A DNA stretch of 64,000 nucleotides from Nitrososphaeraceae archaeon. Its GTDB lineage: Archaea > Thermoproteota > Nitrososphaeria > Nitrososphaerales > Nitrososphaeraceae. The translations under genes were made by a program, and so were the position numbers. Numbering within the stretch: the stretch's first letter is position 1; every line of letters begins with the position of its first letter. The stretch lies in assembly GCA_025922715.1 (NCBI GenBank), contig JAICHH010000001.1, positions 14,428 to 78,427 of the forward strand, given 5' to 3'. The notes below the pieces were generated by a model, which was given only the letters and a program-made list of their open reading frames with translations, did not search any database and was not told the origin of the DNA. This document shows positions 45,486 to 55,112 of the stretch, piece by piece.

Positions 45486-45842
45486 CTACAAACTATCATT
45501 TTTCATCTTTTTCAAAATAATTAAACGTAGTTGATCATCAGACATATCCAAATATTCAATATTGAGTGATATGGCAATTTTTTCTAGTTTTTCCCTTTCT
45601 GTTGATACAGGTCCCTGGATCATCTTTCCAAAATACAAATTTTTTTCGTTATTATGATCATCAGATGAATTGTGATTGATTTTAACTTTATTTACTTCTC
45701 CAAGAAGGGTTTGTTTGGTATTATTATATTCGCCAATTGCTTTGCCTATATGTCTTGCCATATCTGGCAATTTTCTGGAACCAAAAAGTAAAAAGATAGT
45801 TATTAAACCAATTATTATCCATTCTGATCCGCCAATTCCCAT
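45486..45842 (-). CDS. tatA: TatA-type twin-arginine translocase subunit
   Basis: A 118-residue membrane protein. A single N-terminal helix (about 4-20) with FLLFGSRKLPDMARHIGKAIGEY is the TatA/E hallmark, followed by an amphipathic helix and a long charged tail. The tail (about 70 residues) is longer than in E. coli TatA. It multimerises to let folded proteins cross the membrane. No tatC is adjacent. Next to gdhA by transcription direction, but unrelated by function. Confidence 0.88.
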   Translation of the reverse strand: MGIGGSEWIIIGLITIFLLFGSRKLPDMARHIGKAIGEYNNTKQTLLGEVNKVKINHNSSDDHNNEKNLYFGKMIQGPVSTEREKLEKIAISLNIEYLDMSDDQLRLIILKKMKNDSL

Positions 45843-46040
45843 ATTATCTATAAGAAGTACAGATAATTTATTTATTAATTATGTATTTATCAATTATAGA
45901 GGCTTATCAAAAATTTTTAAAATTACTTTTAAAAAAGAATTATAAATTTAATAATTGTTACATTTATGTATTGATATTGGTCAAAGCACTTATATTCGTG
46001 CCAATCACCCATAATTTTACTTTACAATAAACATGAGGTT

Positions 46041-47318
46041 ATGGAATTGCCTAGTACTGGGATAGTAAAATATCACGTTAAATTAAGTTTCGACGTAGAT
46101 GGACTCGTAGAAAAAGCTGATATAATAGGTGCTATTTTTGGCCAAACTGAGGGACTCTTAGGACCCGAAATGAATTTGAATGAATTACAAAAGGTCTCTA
46201 AAGTAGGTAGAATCGAAGTCAATGTGGATACCAAGTCGAATATAGCAAAGGGTGATGCTCTTATTCCTATGAGCACTGATATCTCTACTGCTGCTCTTAT
46301 AGCTGCGGCAATAGAAAGTATAGATAAAGTTGGACCATTTCAAGCAAGGTTTGAACTGTCTGGCATTGATGATATTCGGGCCATAAAGAAAAAAGTTATA
46401 GTAGATAGAGCAAAAAAAATTGTACAAGAATGGGCTACTAAAACTATTAGCGAAGGTGAAGAAATGCTCAAAGATGTATATGATGCAAGTAAACCTGGAA
46501 AACTTACTACATTTGGAAAAGGGCAACTTGCATGTGGCACAGGTGTATTCAATGCTGATTGGATTATTTTAGTCGAAGGCAGAGCTGATGTTATTAATCT
46601 GTTGAGAGCAGGATTCGATAATTCTATAGCTATAGAAGGTGCTAAGATTGATGAAAGTATTATCCACCTGACCGAAGGAAAAAAAGTTATAGCTTTCTTA
46701 GATGGTGATAGAGCAGGTGATCTAATTTTAAAAGAACTCCACGGCTTAGTTAAAATCGATAAAGTGTTTAGAGCCCCTGCTGGAAGAGAAGTTGAAGAAT
46801 GTACACCTTTAGAAATAACTGAAATATTAAATAATGCAGTGGACTACCCCCAAGAAGAATCATTCTCGCCTATAAAAAAACAACAATCTCTATTACAAAA
46901 TCATAAAAAATATAACAAAAACGATAGAGGAAAAACTTCTTATCAGCAGACACAACCACAATTTAATCAATTGGAAACATATCCACTTACTAAAGAAGAT
47001 AATGGATTACAAACTAATAATGAATCTACATCAGTTATTAGAAACATATATTCTCAAATCAATGAAACCTTAGAAGCCATTCTTCTGGATGGGTCAATGA
47101 ATACTATTATGAAAGTTCCTGTTTCTGAGATAGTTAAAAAACTTTCAGATTCAGATGGGGGTAAAATATTGGTTTTAGATGGAATAGTAACTCAAAGGTT
47201 GATTGATGCTTCTGATAAAGCTGGCATTGAACAAATCATAGGTCATAGATTAGCTGATATAAAACGTAATTCATCTATTAAAGTAGGTACATTCAGTGAA
47301 ATGGGATTATTACAATAA
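46041..47318 (+). CDS. dnaG: Archaeal DnaG-type primase/exosome subunit
   Basis: A 425-residue archaeal DnaG. The Toprim core is about 165-275: VEGRADVINLLRAGFDNSIAIEG (catalytic Glu) and IAFLDGDRAGDLI (Asp-x-Asp). The family's N-terminal segment (TGIVKYHVKLSFDVDGLVEKADIIGAIFG) is unmistakable. In archaea DnaG binds the exosome and is thought to help in RNA tail synthesis or decay. A low-complexity Gln/Asn/Lys linker lies about 280-330. ribK follows after 7 bases. Confidence 0.95.
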   Translation: MELPSTGIVKYHVKLSFDVDGLVEKADIIGAIFGQTEGLLGPEMNLNELQKVSKVGRIEVNVDTKSNIAKGDALIPMSTDISTAALIAAAIESIDKVGPFQARFELSGIDDIRAIKKKVIVDRAKKIVQEWATKTISEGEEMLKDVYDASKPGKLTTFGKGQLACGTGVFNADWIILVEGRADVINLLRAGFDNSIAIEGAKIDESIIHLTEGKKVIAFLDGDRAGDLILKELHGLVKIDKVFRAPAGREVEECTPLEITEILNNAVDYPQEESFSPIKKQQSLLQNHKKYNKNDRGKTSYQQTQPQFNQLETYPLTKEDNGLQTNNESTSVIRNIYSQINETLEAILLDGSMNTIMKVPVSEIVKKLSDSDGGKILVLDGIVTQRLIDASDKAGIEQIIGHRLADIKRNSSIKVGTFSEMGLLQ

Positions 47319-47325
47319 TTAATTT

Positions 47326-48021
47326 ATGAGTAATATTACGTTTCAACATATTTTACTTCTCTCAGAACTGTTGTTGTGTGGAGCAAAGAATAACTTTGTT
47401 GAGTTAACCACTAACGAGATAGCAAAAAAAATAAAACGATCACAACAATTAGCTTCTAAAGAATTACTCGATCTTGAATTCTTTGGATATATAAAAAGAA
47501 ACAAAAAAAGTAAAAAATATAGTATAAAGGTTACAGAAAAAGGGTATCAACAAGTATATGATCTTTTTTTATTTCTAAAGACTGCTGTAGAATCTTTTAA
47601 ACATGTTATTGATTTCGAGGGTCATATTATAACGGGAATGGGAGAAGGTGCCTATTACATGTCATTAAATGGATATAAAAAACAATTTAAAGAAAAATTA
47701 GGTTATGAACCTTATCCAGGAACTCTAAATATAAAATTAAATTCTTTGTTATTTATAGAGGCAAAAAAGGAGATGTTAAAATATCCGTCAATATATATTG
47801 AAGGATTTAGTGATCAATCCAGAACCTTTGGATGGGTAAAATGTTATCCTGCTTATATTAACGATAGTATGAATATAAACTCCTCAATTTTAATATTGGA
47901 AAGAACTCATTATGATGATTCTATAATTGAGATAATAGCTCCATTTTCCATTAAAGAACAATTTTCTTTGAAAAACGGCGATTATATCAAATTGAAAGTT
48001 AATACTAATAATCCTATCTAA
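47326..48021 (+). CDS. ribK: CTP-dependent riboflavin kinase with N-terminal HTH
   Basis: A 231-residue enzyme that makes FMN from riboflavin using CTP. An N-terminal winged-helix (about 1-85; AKKIKRSQQLASKELLDLEFFGYIKR) precedes the RibK barrel. GYEPYPGTLNIKL and GHIITGMGEGAYYM are the catalytic-domain motifs. Archaeal RibK often has such a regulatory-type HTH, which may bind DNA. Seven bases after dnaG and convergent with ribL; co-transcription with dnaG is likely. Confidence 0.9.
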   Translation: MSNITFQHILLLSELLLCGAKNNFVELTTNEIAKKIKRSQQLASKELLDLEFFGYIKRNKKSKKYSIKVTEKGYQQVYDLFLFLKTAVESFKHVIDFEGHIITGMGEGAYYMSLNGYKKQFKEKLGYEPYPGTLNIKLNSLLFIEAKKEMLKYPSIYIEGFSDQSRTFGWVKCYPAYINDSMNINSSILILERTHYDDSIIEIIAPFSIKEQFSLKNGDYIKLKVNTNNPI

Positions 48022-48031
48022 CTAATTAAAA

Positions 48032-48664
48032 TTATATATTGTAGAATGAATCTCCTAAATCTCGTTTTAATTCAGAACTCTTTATATTTGGTATTGGAGT
48101 ATTTAACCTTAATATTCTAACGTTGATATTTCTTTTCTTGCAATTTACTGCAATGAATTTCTCCGTATGTGATTGATCATAACCTAATGCTATAATGTCA
48201 GGTTTTACATGCTCAACTGTATCAAATAATGTTCCTTCTTTTCCAATTAATGCCAAATCTACAAAATTTAATGACGAAACCATTTCTCTTCTTAAGTTTT
48301 CATTATGAAATATGACTCTATTTTTTTTTATTTTAGTAGCTGTAGTTTCTGTGGCAATTACTACTACTAAAACATCACCTAGTAATTTTGCTCCCTTGAG
48401 AGTAAATATGTGACCAGGATGTAGTATATCAAAAACACCTCCAACAAGGACTACTTTCATCGTCTCTCTTCCTAATGAATTTAATTTATATTGTTCCGAG
48501 TTTATTTTTCTTATTAATCCCAATTTTATTAGTTCTCTCATTCTTGATTCAAAAAAAGGGGTATCTAATTGATATTTCTCTTGTAAATATCGTAAAAATG
48601 ATTTTGATGGATCTAAATTACTTATGTATATTGCTTTCAAAATAAGTTTATCTAGTGATTTCAA
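48032..48664 (-). CDS. ribL: FAD synthase (RibL) with N-terminal winged helix
   Basis: A 210-residue nucleotidyltransferase. The C-terminal 140 residues are the cytidylyltransferase fold: VVLVGGVFDILHPGHIFTLKGAK (HxGH motif), GYDQSH and the end NIKSSELKRD-like ISSTxxR motif region. An N-terminal winged-helix-like segment (about 1-68) is fused. RibL turns FMN to FAD using ATP or CTP. Convergent with ribK, 11 bases apart, giving complete FMN-FAD synthesis in one place. Confidence 0.88.
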   Translation of the reverse strand: MKSLDKLILKAIYISNLDPSKSFLRYLQEKYQLDTPFFESRMRELIKLGLIRKINSEQYKLNSLGRETMKVVLVGGVFDILHPGHIFTLKGAKLLGDVLVVVIATETTATKIKKNRVIFHNENLRREMVSSLNFVDLALIGKEGTLFDTVEHVKPDIIALGYDQSHTEKFIAVNCKKRNINVRILRLNTPIPNIKSSELKRDLGDSFYNI

Positions 48665-48860
48665 TTCTATCCCGAGATTTTTAAATATGATACTTAATAA
48701 ATAATATATATTCGTTTGAGGATAGAATAGTTACATCTATAATTCGATATCATTTATGAACTTCATTTTTCTTGCTATGTATATCATTGGACTATCAAAA
48801 AGCTTTGTATGATATATTCTCATAATACTTTTATAAGGTTTGCATATATTTTAAATTGAG

Positions 48861-49076
48861 TTGGTCAAATTTTGTCCTGAATGTGGTGGAGATTTAAAAA
48901 TGGATTCATCTACAAGAAATTTTATTTGTAAAAGTTGTGGTCTCTATGCTTCAAGAGACAAAATTGAGGAATTAAAAGACAAATCACAAATTAGTTCTTC
49001 TGAATCTAAACAAAGAACTCATGATGATTATTTAGATTGGTGGCAATCCTCAAAAAAAGAAAAACAAAGAAATTAG
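48861..49076 (+). CDS. Small zinc-ribbon protein
   Basis: A 71-residue protein with a TTG start. One zinc ribbon occupies about 4-27: CPECGG and CKSCGL (two CxxC). The rest is polar and basic, ending in SSKKEKQRN. Such ribbons occur in TFIIS/RPB9-like or TFB-like proteins, but the remaining length does not match a specific family. Ends 3 bases before the convergent Lrp gene end. Confidence 0.65.
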   Translation: MVKFCPECGGDLKMDSSTRNFICKSCGLYASRDKIEELKDKSQISSSESKQRTHDDYLDWWQSSKKEKQRN

Positions 49077-49079
49077 TTT

Positions 49080-49586
49080 TTAATATTTAAAGAATTCTTC
49101 AGTTTTTTCACTCATTTCTTTTTGTAATGAGATCATCTGTTCTTCTTTTCTCGTTCTTAATACTGTCATTAACTCTATTTCCTTTACATAATTAATTGAT
49201 AATATTTTATTTACAATTATATCTCTAAGGTTGTCCAAATTTTTTGATCGAATTTTAATCAGCAAATCAAATTTGTCATAGATTTCATGTATTTCTAAAA
49301 TTTCATCGATTTCCATAAGATTTTTTGTTGTTTCTTCTGTTCTTCCCCTTTCAATTTTTAAATTAATAAATGCTAGATGGTCATACCCAAGCAAATCATT
49401 ATCTACAAAAATGGTAAATTTTTTTATAACTCCTAAGGTCAATAGTTTCTTGACCCTTGTATGAATAGTTGCATCGGAAATACCAATTTGTTTAGCTAAT
49501 TCTACAAATGGTAAGGATGAATTTTTACTTAAAACATCCAAAATCCTACAATTGATATAATCTAATAAATTTGGTTTAATATTCAT
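49080..49586 (-). CDS. Lrp/AsnC-family transcriptional regulator
   Basis: A 168-residue regulator. The N-terminal HTH (about 10-65) reads LAKQIGISDATIHTRVKKLLTLGVIKKFT (in pieces: ISDATIHTRVKKL is the recognition helix). The RAM-like effector domain follows (about 70-150). Regulons in archaea include amino-acid and energy metabolism genes. Target and effector are unknown. Convergent with the zinc-ribbon gene; upstream divergent gene is ncs6 with a long promoter gap. Confidence 0.88.
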   Translation of the reverse strand: MNIKPNLLDYINCRILDVLSKNSSLPFVELAKQIGISDATIHTRVKKLLTLGVIKKFTIFVDNDLLGYDHLAFINLKIERGRTEETTKNLMEIDEILEIHEIYDKFDLLIKIRSKNLDNLRDIIVNKILSINYVKEIELMTVLRTRKEEQMISLQKEMSEKTEEFFKY

Positions 49587-49766
49587 AATTCTTCAGATAT
49601 ATATTACTAAAATATATTAATACTGGTTTAATCCATGTTTAAAGATAACAATAATCTATATGCACTCATATGGTAAATAAATCATACAAGCATTGATAAA
49701 CAATAATTTTTTCAAAGTCTAGTTTAAATTAAATACCTAACAAATACTAAAAACTTTGTCATATAA

Positions 49767-50702
49767 ATGCAACATTCACTATGTTCAAAATGTCAAAAGA
49801 TGGAGAGTGTATATTTTAGACAATATTCAGGTGAATATCTTTGTAGATCTTGTTTTATAATTTCAATTGAAGAAAAAACCTCTAGAACTATTTCAAAATT
49901 TTCAATGATTAACTATGAAGATAAAATTGCAATCGGTGTTTCAGGTGGCAAAGACAGTCTTTCCTTACTATTAGTTTTGAATCATATATTTGAAAGAAAG
50001 AAAACTAATGATATTATTGCAATTACAATAGATGAAGGAATTACTGGATATAGAAATGAATCTTTAAGAATAGTTAAAGACTTTTGTTCTAAACTAGGTA
50101 TCAAAAATGAAACCTTTAGTTATAAAGAACTTTTTGGAATTGATATGGATGAATCTATGTTGTTACGCCCTTCAGAAAAAATGACTTCCTGCTCTATATG
50201 TGGAACATTTAGGCGAAGAGCTATAGATGTAGCTGCAGATTTTGTGGGAGCAAATGTTATAGCAACAGGACATAATCTTGATGATCACCTTCAATCTTTT
50301 ATGATAAATATTATAGCAGGAGATGTAAATAGAATAGGATGGATATATCCAGAACCAGTTTATTATGGTAAAAATCAAATAAAAAAAATTAAACCATTCA
50401 TAGAAATTTATGAACGAGAAATAGTTTTTTATGCACTTCAACAAAATATTCCATTTCAATCAGAGCAATGTCCATATCAAGATGAAAGTATTAGGAGTGA
50501 GATAAGGGAATTCTTTAATTCTTTAGAGGAAACCCGATCGGGTGTTAAATATAATACCTATAATTCACTTTTGAAAATATCCAAAATATTAAAAAAATAT
50601 GATAGTTCAGTGAAAAATAAATGTACAGTATGTGGACTTGATTCTACTAGATCTGTTTGTTCAGTTTGTAAAAATATCCAAATTTTAAAAAATGACTTAT
50701 AA
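49767..50702 (+). CDS. tRNA 2-thiolation protein (Ncs6/TtuA family)
   Basis: A 311-residue PP-loop ATPase that puts the 2-thio group on tRNA uridine (U34 or T54). N-terminal zinc ribbon CSKCQ and CRSC (about 6-33), PP-loop GVSGGKDSLSLL (about 55-66), conserved CSICGTFRRR and TGHNLDDH, and C-terminal zinc ribbon CTVCG and CSVC. These are the TtuA/Ncs6 hallmarks. The central cysteines bind a [4Fe-4S] or support persulfide chemistry in TtuA. A ubiquitin-like sulfur carrier (Urm1/TtuB) gene is not in the window. Confidence 0.9.
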   Translation: MQHSLCSKCQKMESVYFRQYSGEYLCRSCFIISIEEKTSRTISKFSMINYEDKIAIGVSGGKDSLSLLLVLNHIFERKKTNDIIAITIDEGITGYRNESLRIVKDFCSKLGIKNETFSYKELFGIDMDESMLLRPSEKMTSCSICGTFRRRAIDVAADFVGANVIATGHNLDDHLQSFMINIIAGDVNRIGWIYPEPVYYGKNQIKKIKPFIEIYEREIVFYALQQNIPFQSEQCPYQDESIRSEIREFFNSLEETRSGVKYNTYNSLLKISKILKKYDSSVKNKCTVCGLDSTRSVCSVCKNIQILKNDL

Positions 50703-50707
50703 ACAAA

Positions 50708-50716
50708 TATAACTTA
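50708..50716 (+). promoter_or_regulatory. TATA box for SRP RNA
   Basis: TATAACTTA lies about 25 bases before the predicted SRP RNA 5' end (about 50733). The spacing fits. Confidence 0.45.
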
Positions 50717-50732
50717 ACTTAGTCAAATAAAG

Positions 50733-51056
50733 ACTGCGGAGGCAGGGAGGATCAGGGTGCTAGCCGTACCCTTCTCTGGAAATCGGCTTTATGCCAGGAT
50801 CAGTAACTATTAGATAAATCCTTGGATAGGAATTTCCTGCGTATCAAGTTAAAATGAAATCACGCCGAACTGGACGGATATGAGCAGCGAACCATGCGAA
50901 GGTGTGGTCTTGACTGTTAATTCTCGAAATGGGTGAGGTCCGGGAGGGAGCAACCCTAAGTTGACATAACCGTGCTGGTTCGTCTCCGTGATGGATCATA
51001 TGAGATCGAGATTGGGATTTTTATCAAAGGTGGTACTAATAGGCTGCCTTCGCATT
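50733..51056 (+). ncRNA. 7S SRP RNA
   Basis: A GC-rich island of about 320 bases between protein genes. The SRP54-binding helix 8 is exact at 50935-50951: GGTCC, GGGA tetraloop, GGGAGCA (the AGGUCC-GNRA-GGGAGCA motif). The 5' Alu-type region contains GGTGCTAGCC and GGAAATCGGCTTTATGCC, as in archaeal SRP RNAs. The two ends pair over 10 bases (GCGGAGGCAG at 50736-50745 with CTGCCTTCGC at 51044-51053). It is part of the signal recognition particle with SRP19 and SRP54. Ends are good to a few bases. Confidence 0.93.
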
Positions 51057-51119
51057 CATGATACTAATCTCGTATAATATTGCTGCATTGTTTCGATTAG
51101 GTACCAAATTGATATATTT

Positions 51120-52124
51120 TTATAACCAATGACGTAGCTTTAAAAAATCATCCATAGGTTCTTTTTTTAAAACCTTAATTAATGCTTCAGCTTGGGGTAC
51201 AGAAAGTAATGGTTTAGTAAAATGATTGTCTATAGCTATTCTGGGACAAGCCACTTGGATATAAGCATCTATTCCTTTAAAATTTCTTAATCTTTCTTCA
51301 GTAATTTCTGTTAAAGCAATTAATTCTATATCCTTTCCCAAGATTTCCAATGACTTTTTAAATTTTAATGCTTTTATCTTTGAGAATTGGCCTTCTTTTA
51401 ATCCTATTATTATTCCAATTTTGGTTGCTTCTTGTGCTTTATAAATCGATAAAATTGTTTTCTTTTCCATAATTCTGGCCTTGTCATTTACTTGTTGAAA
51501 TTCATTAAAGTATGGATCCAACATGAAAGTAGGCTTTCCGGTTGACATTGCAATACTTACAGAGTGAAAGATACTTTGGCCTAAGAAAATATAAGCTTCT
51601 ACTCTTTTCTGTATATCATACACTGGATAAAATTCACAGCCAAAAACTTGGCCATCATTTAACTGTCCTTTACCATCACCAATTACTATTTTAAATCCAT
51701 AATTTTCTAATATTTTTCTTGACGATTGTAATTGATTTAAGTGTTGGCTATCTGTAATAAGACCTAATGTTTTATATTCTTGATTTGCCGTATTCTTAGC
51801 AAATTTTTTTACTACTATATCGAATTTTACATCATCGTATGCATTGATCATAATTACTTTTTTATCAATAGTTTCCATAGAAATTGTATGCCCAATATTA
51901 AACAACAGATCTGCACCTAGCATATCTGCAGCATGTGTATTGACATCGCAAGATCCCCAACAAGTATCACCTATGATATAGGCTGGAATATCAAATAATT
52001 TCATAATCTTCTGTCCAGTTTCTTGCATCTTGGGGAATAATGCCTCCGGACCGTTCAGAGCTACCGATAAAGGTTTTCTTTTTCTGATTACTTCAAAAAT
52101 TTTAGCTTCATCAATTGAAATCAA
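51120..52124 (-). CDS. dph2: Diphthamide synthase Dph2
   Basis: A 334-residue radical enzyme that starts diphthamide formation on archaeal EF-2. Three conserved cysteines that hold the unusual [4Fe-4S] cluster are visible in GDTCWGSCD, VFGCEFYP and VACPRIAID. GLEGQFSKIKA-type sequence (GLKEGQFSKIKALKFKKSLE) matches the archaeal family. It uses SAM to make a 3-amino-3-carboxypropyl radical. Convergent with SRP RNA. Confidence 0.92.
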   Translation of the reverse strand: MISIDEAKIFEVIRKRKPLSVALNGPEALFPKMQETGQKIMKLFDIPAYIIGDTCWGSCDVNTHAADMLGADLLFNIGHTISMETIDKKVIMINAYDDVKFDIVVKKFAKNTANQEYKTLGLITDSQHLNQLQSSRKILENYGFKIVIGDGKGQLNDGQVFGCEFYPVYDIQKRVEAYIFLGQSIFHSVSIAMSTGKPTFMLDPYFNEFQQVNDKARIMEKKTILSIYKAQEATKIGIIIGLKEGQFSKIKALKFKKSLEILGKDIELIALTEITEERLRNFKGIDAYIQVACPRIAIDNHFTKPLLSVPQAEALIKVLKKEPMDDFLKLRHWL

Positions 52125-52239
52125 TTAACAATCTCATTAGAATTAAAATATCTCTCCAATATTATTTTTCATATTATTATCAATAATGTTGATCTATTTT
52201 TGAGAAGGAAATAATATAGAGGATACCTATATCTGAATC

Positions 52240-53094
52240 TTGACAAAAATTGGTGATGTTTCTATTGACAGGAATTCTGTAAAAATAATGGGAATAATGA
52301 ATGTTAGTCCTGAATCTTTTTATAAAAATTCAATAAAAACCAATGTAAAAAGTATTTCTACCTATGTAAAAAAGTTAGAAAATGATGGAGCAGATATAAT
52401 AGATATAGGCGCAATGTCAACTGCTCCATACTTAGATACTATAATTTCTTCAAAAATTGAAATTTCGAGATTAAAAAAAGCTATTAAGATAATACGTCAT
52501 AGTTGTAAACTTCCTATATCGGTAGATACTCCTAGAGCCAGAGTAGCTGAAGAGGCACTCCAGATGGGAGCAGATGCGATAAATGATGTTTGTGGATTAA
52601 AATATGATCCTGAAATGGCTGGAATTGTATCAAAACATAGTATTCCAGTAATCCTTGGGGCATTTGAAAAGAAACCAGGTAAAATTCTAACGGCTAAATC
52701 TTTATCAACCAAACGGATTCTTCATGATAGTATAACGATTGCACAAAAAGCTGGTATTAAGAAAACCAATATTATAATAGATCCATCAATAGGTTTTTTC
52801 AGAAAAGAAGGGAATAATCCATTTTTTACAAAAATAACAAAAACACCATGGTATTGTAGAGATATAGAAATTGTTTATAATCTGAAAGAAATTACAAAGC
52901 TATCTTTTCCGATTTGTATTTCTCTTTCAAACAAATCCTTTCTAGGAAAACTCATGAATCTCAGGATAAACGAAAGGCTTATCCCATCTTTAATAATGGA
53001 GGTTATTGCTGTTATTAATGGTGCAAACGTTATTCGCACTCATAACGTTAAAGAAACAGCATTAGCATTACATACTTTACAATTGTTAAATTAG
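52240..53094 (+). CDS. folP: Dihydropteroate synthase-family protein
   Basis: A 284-residue TIM-barrel protein with a TTG start. DHPS motifs: GIMNVSPESF, GADIIDIGAMSTAP (usual form GADIIDIGGESTRP), SVDTPRARVAEEALQMGADAINDVCG and NGANVIRTHNVKET with the phosphate-binding Arg-x-His. The substitution of the first Gly-Glu pair by Ala-Met suggests altered specificity. Archaeal DHPS-like proteins can make folate- or methanopterin-type cofactors or be linked with beta-RFAP-type routes. Real role uncertain, but the pterin site is conserved. Pterin genes nearby: MptE (56916) and PCD (6139). Confidence 0.8.
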   Translation: MTKIGDVSIDRNSVKIMGIMNVSPESFYKNSIKTNVKSISTYVKKLENDGADIIDIGAMSTAPYLDTIISSKIEISRLKKAIKIIRHSCKLPISVDTPRARVAEEALQMGADAINDVCGLKYDPEMAGIVSKHSIPVILGAFEKKPGKILTAKSLSTKRILHDSITIAQKAGIKKTNIIIDPSIGFFRKEGNNPFFTKITKTPWYCRDIEIVYNLKEITKLSFPICISLSNKSFLGKLMNLRINERLIPSLIMEVIAVINGANVIRTHNVKETALALHTLQLLN

Positions 53095-53217
53095 TGTTAT
53101 TTTAAATTGCTTTTTCGATTATGAAAATAATAATTCGTTCAATTTAAAAACTTCAGAATTAAAGTGAGAGTAAGGCAAAACTTATAATTCTTCCTTAACT
53201 TAATAAGAAAATGAATA

Positions 53218-54651
53218 TTGAATATTAGAGAAGGTCTAACTTTTGATGATGTATTATTAATCCCAAAACGTTCTCCAATTATTTCTCGATCTCAAACTAA
53301 TTTGAAAACCAGATTATCAAGAAACATCAATTTGAATATTCCTGTTATTAGTGCCAATATGGATACTGTAACTGAATCATCTATGGCCATAGCATTAGCA
53401 AGAGAAGGAGGTATTGGAATTATACATCGATTTATGACAATACAGGACCAAGTAGATGAAGTATTAAAGGTTAAAAGGTCTGAATCTGTTATGATAGAAC
53501 AACCATATACTATTAGTATAGATTCATCTGTAGGCTATGCGAAAAAGATTATGGCTGATTTTGGGATATCTGGTCTCCTTATAGAAAAAGATAAGAAACT
53601 GGCAGGAATTATTACTAAAAGAGATCTTCTATTTGAAACTAATTTAGAAAATAATATTTCTTCAGTAATGAGCAAAGATGTAGTTTCTGCTGAATTAGGA
53701 ACTACAATCGAGAAAGCTAAATACATTTTACACAAGAACAGAATCGAAAAACTACCTATAATCGATAAAGATAAGCAGATCATAGGATTAATAACTAGCA
53801 AAGATATTTTAAAAATGGAAGAGTTTCCTCATGCTTCTAAAGATAAAAAAGGGCGTTTACTAGTTGGAGCAGCCGTGGGGGTTAAAGGAGATTATCTTGA
53901 GAGAACAGAAGCATTATTGGATGCAGGTGCTGATGTTATGGTTGTAGACATAGCTCATGGTCATAGCGATAATGCCATTAATTGCGTTCATTTAATAAAA
54001 AAAGCTTTCAAAGATTGTGAGTTGATAGCTGGTAATATTGCTACTGGCCATGGGACAGCGGATTTAATTAGAGCTGGTGTCGATGCTGTTAAGGTTGGGG
54101 TAGGCTCAGGGTCAATTTGTATTACTAGGGTCATTACTGGATCTGGGGTTCCACAATTAACCGCAATTTTGGATAGTGTAAAAATTGCTACAGAATATGA
54201 AGTTCCTGTGATTTCAGATGGAGGTATTAGAAATTCAGGAGATTTAACCAAGGCACTTGCAGCGGGTTCTTCATGTGTAATGGTAGGAAGTCTATTAGGA
54301 GGAACTGATGAGAGTCCTGGAAAAACACTTGTTAAAAATGGTAAAAAGTTCAAGATCTATAGAGGAATGGCCTCTTTTTATGCTTCATTGGGAAGAAAAT
54401 ATCGTGAAGAGGGACAACAAATAACCGAGTCAGAGGATCTGAATGATTATGTACCCGAAGGAGTAGAAGCAATGGTATCATATAAAGGGAGTGTAGTAGA
54501 GATTATCCGTCAACTAGTTGGGGGTCTGCGATCAGGGTTAAGTTATTGTGGTGCAAAAACTATCAATGAAATGCAACAAAATGCTGAATTCGTTCGAATA
54601 ACAACAGCTGGATATATTGAAAGTCAACCACATGATGTTAACATTATGTAA
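53218..54651 (+). CDS. guaB: IMP dehydrogenase
   Basis: A 477-residue enzyme that converts IMP to XMP, the rate-limiting step for GMP. TTG start at 53218 gives LTFDDVLLIPKRS near residue 8, as in the family. Two CBS domains are inserted at about 90-205. The active-site loop is GSGSICITRV with the catalytic Cys, and GGIRNSGDLTKALAAGSSCVMVGS with the flap RGMASFYASLGRKYREEG follow. guaA (GMP synthetase) lies 4 kb downstream. Confidence 0.97.
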   Translation: MNIREGLTFDDVLLIPKRSPIISRSQTNLKTRLSRNINLNIPVISANMDTVTESSMAIALAREGGIGIIHRFMTIQDQVDEVLKVKRSESVMIEQPYTISIDSSVGYAKKIMADFGISGLLIEKDKKLAGIITKRDLLFETNLENNISSVMSKDVVSAELGTTIEKAKYILHKNRIEKLPIIDKDKQIIGLITSKDILKMEEFPHASKDKKGRLLVGAAVGVKGDYLERTEALLDAGADVMVVDIAHGHSDNAINCVHLIKKAFKDCELIAGNIATGHGTADLIRAGVDAVKVGVGSGSICITRVITGSGVPQLTAILDSVKIATEYEVPVISDGGIRNSGDLTKALAAGSSCVMVGSLLGGTDESPGKTLVKNGKKFKIYRGMASFYASLGRKYREEGQQITESEDLNDYVPEGVEAMVSYKGSVVEIIRQLVGGLRSGLSYCGAKTINEMQQNAEFVRITTAGYIESQPHDVNIM

Positions 54652-54817
54652 AATAAATTATTTTTATATAAAATTAATAGAGATTTTAGATATTATAATT
54701 TTTTATATTCTGATACCTTTACAATTAGCATATTGTAAATAGAACTTTTTTATATTTTAATTGTTAAAATATTATATCTATTAAATTATATAATGTAATT
54801 TTGTTAGGATATATAGA

Positions 54818-55042
54818 TTGTCTATTGATGTAACTGTCCAGGTACTAAAAGATAATGTTGGAAAGAATATAATGATTAAACTAAAAGGAGATAAAGTAAT
54901 TAGAGGTATACTCACAAAATTTGATCAACATATGAATCTTGTATTAAGCGATGCTGCAGAATATAAAGCTGGCGACCAGACTAAATTGGGAAATATTCTT
55001 CTTAAAGGAGACAATATAATAATAATATCTCCACAAGAATAA
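54818..55042 (+). CDS. Sm-like archaeal protein (Lsm)
   Basis: A 74-residue Lsm protein with a TTG start. Sm1 is IKLKGDKVIRGILTKFDQHMNLVL and Sm2 is GNILLKGDNIIIISP. It forms a heptameric ring that binds U-rich RNA. Its start is about 30 bases after ATATAATG-like sequence. The gene usually pairs with rpl37e in archaea, which is missing here. Confidence 0.93.
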   Translation: MSIDVTVQVLKDNVGKNIMIKLKGDKVIRGILTKFDQHMNLVLSDAAEYKAGDQTKLGNILLKGDNIIIISPQE

Positions 55043-55112
55043 TACAAAAGAAGTTATTTGTTTTCCTTTATGGTTATTATTAACTAATTAATTTAACTAT
55101 AGATTTTTCCTT

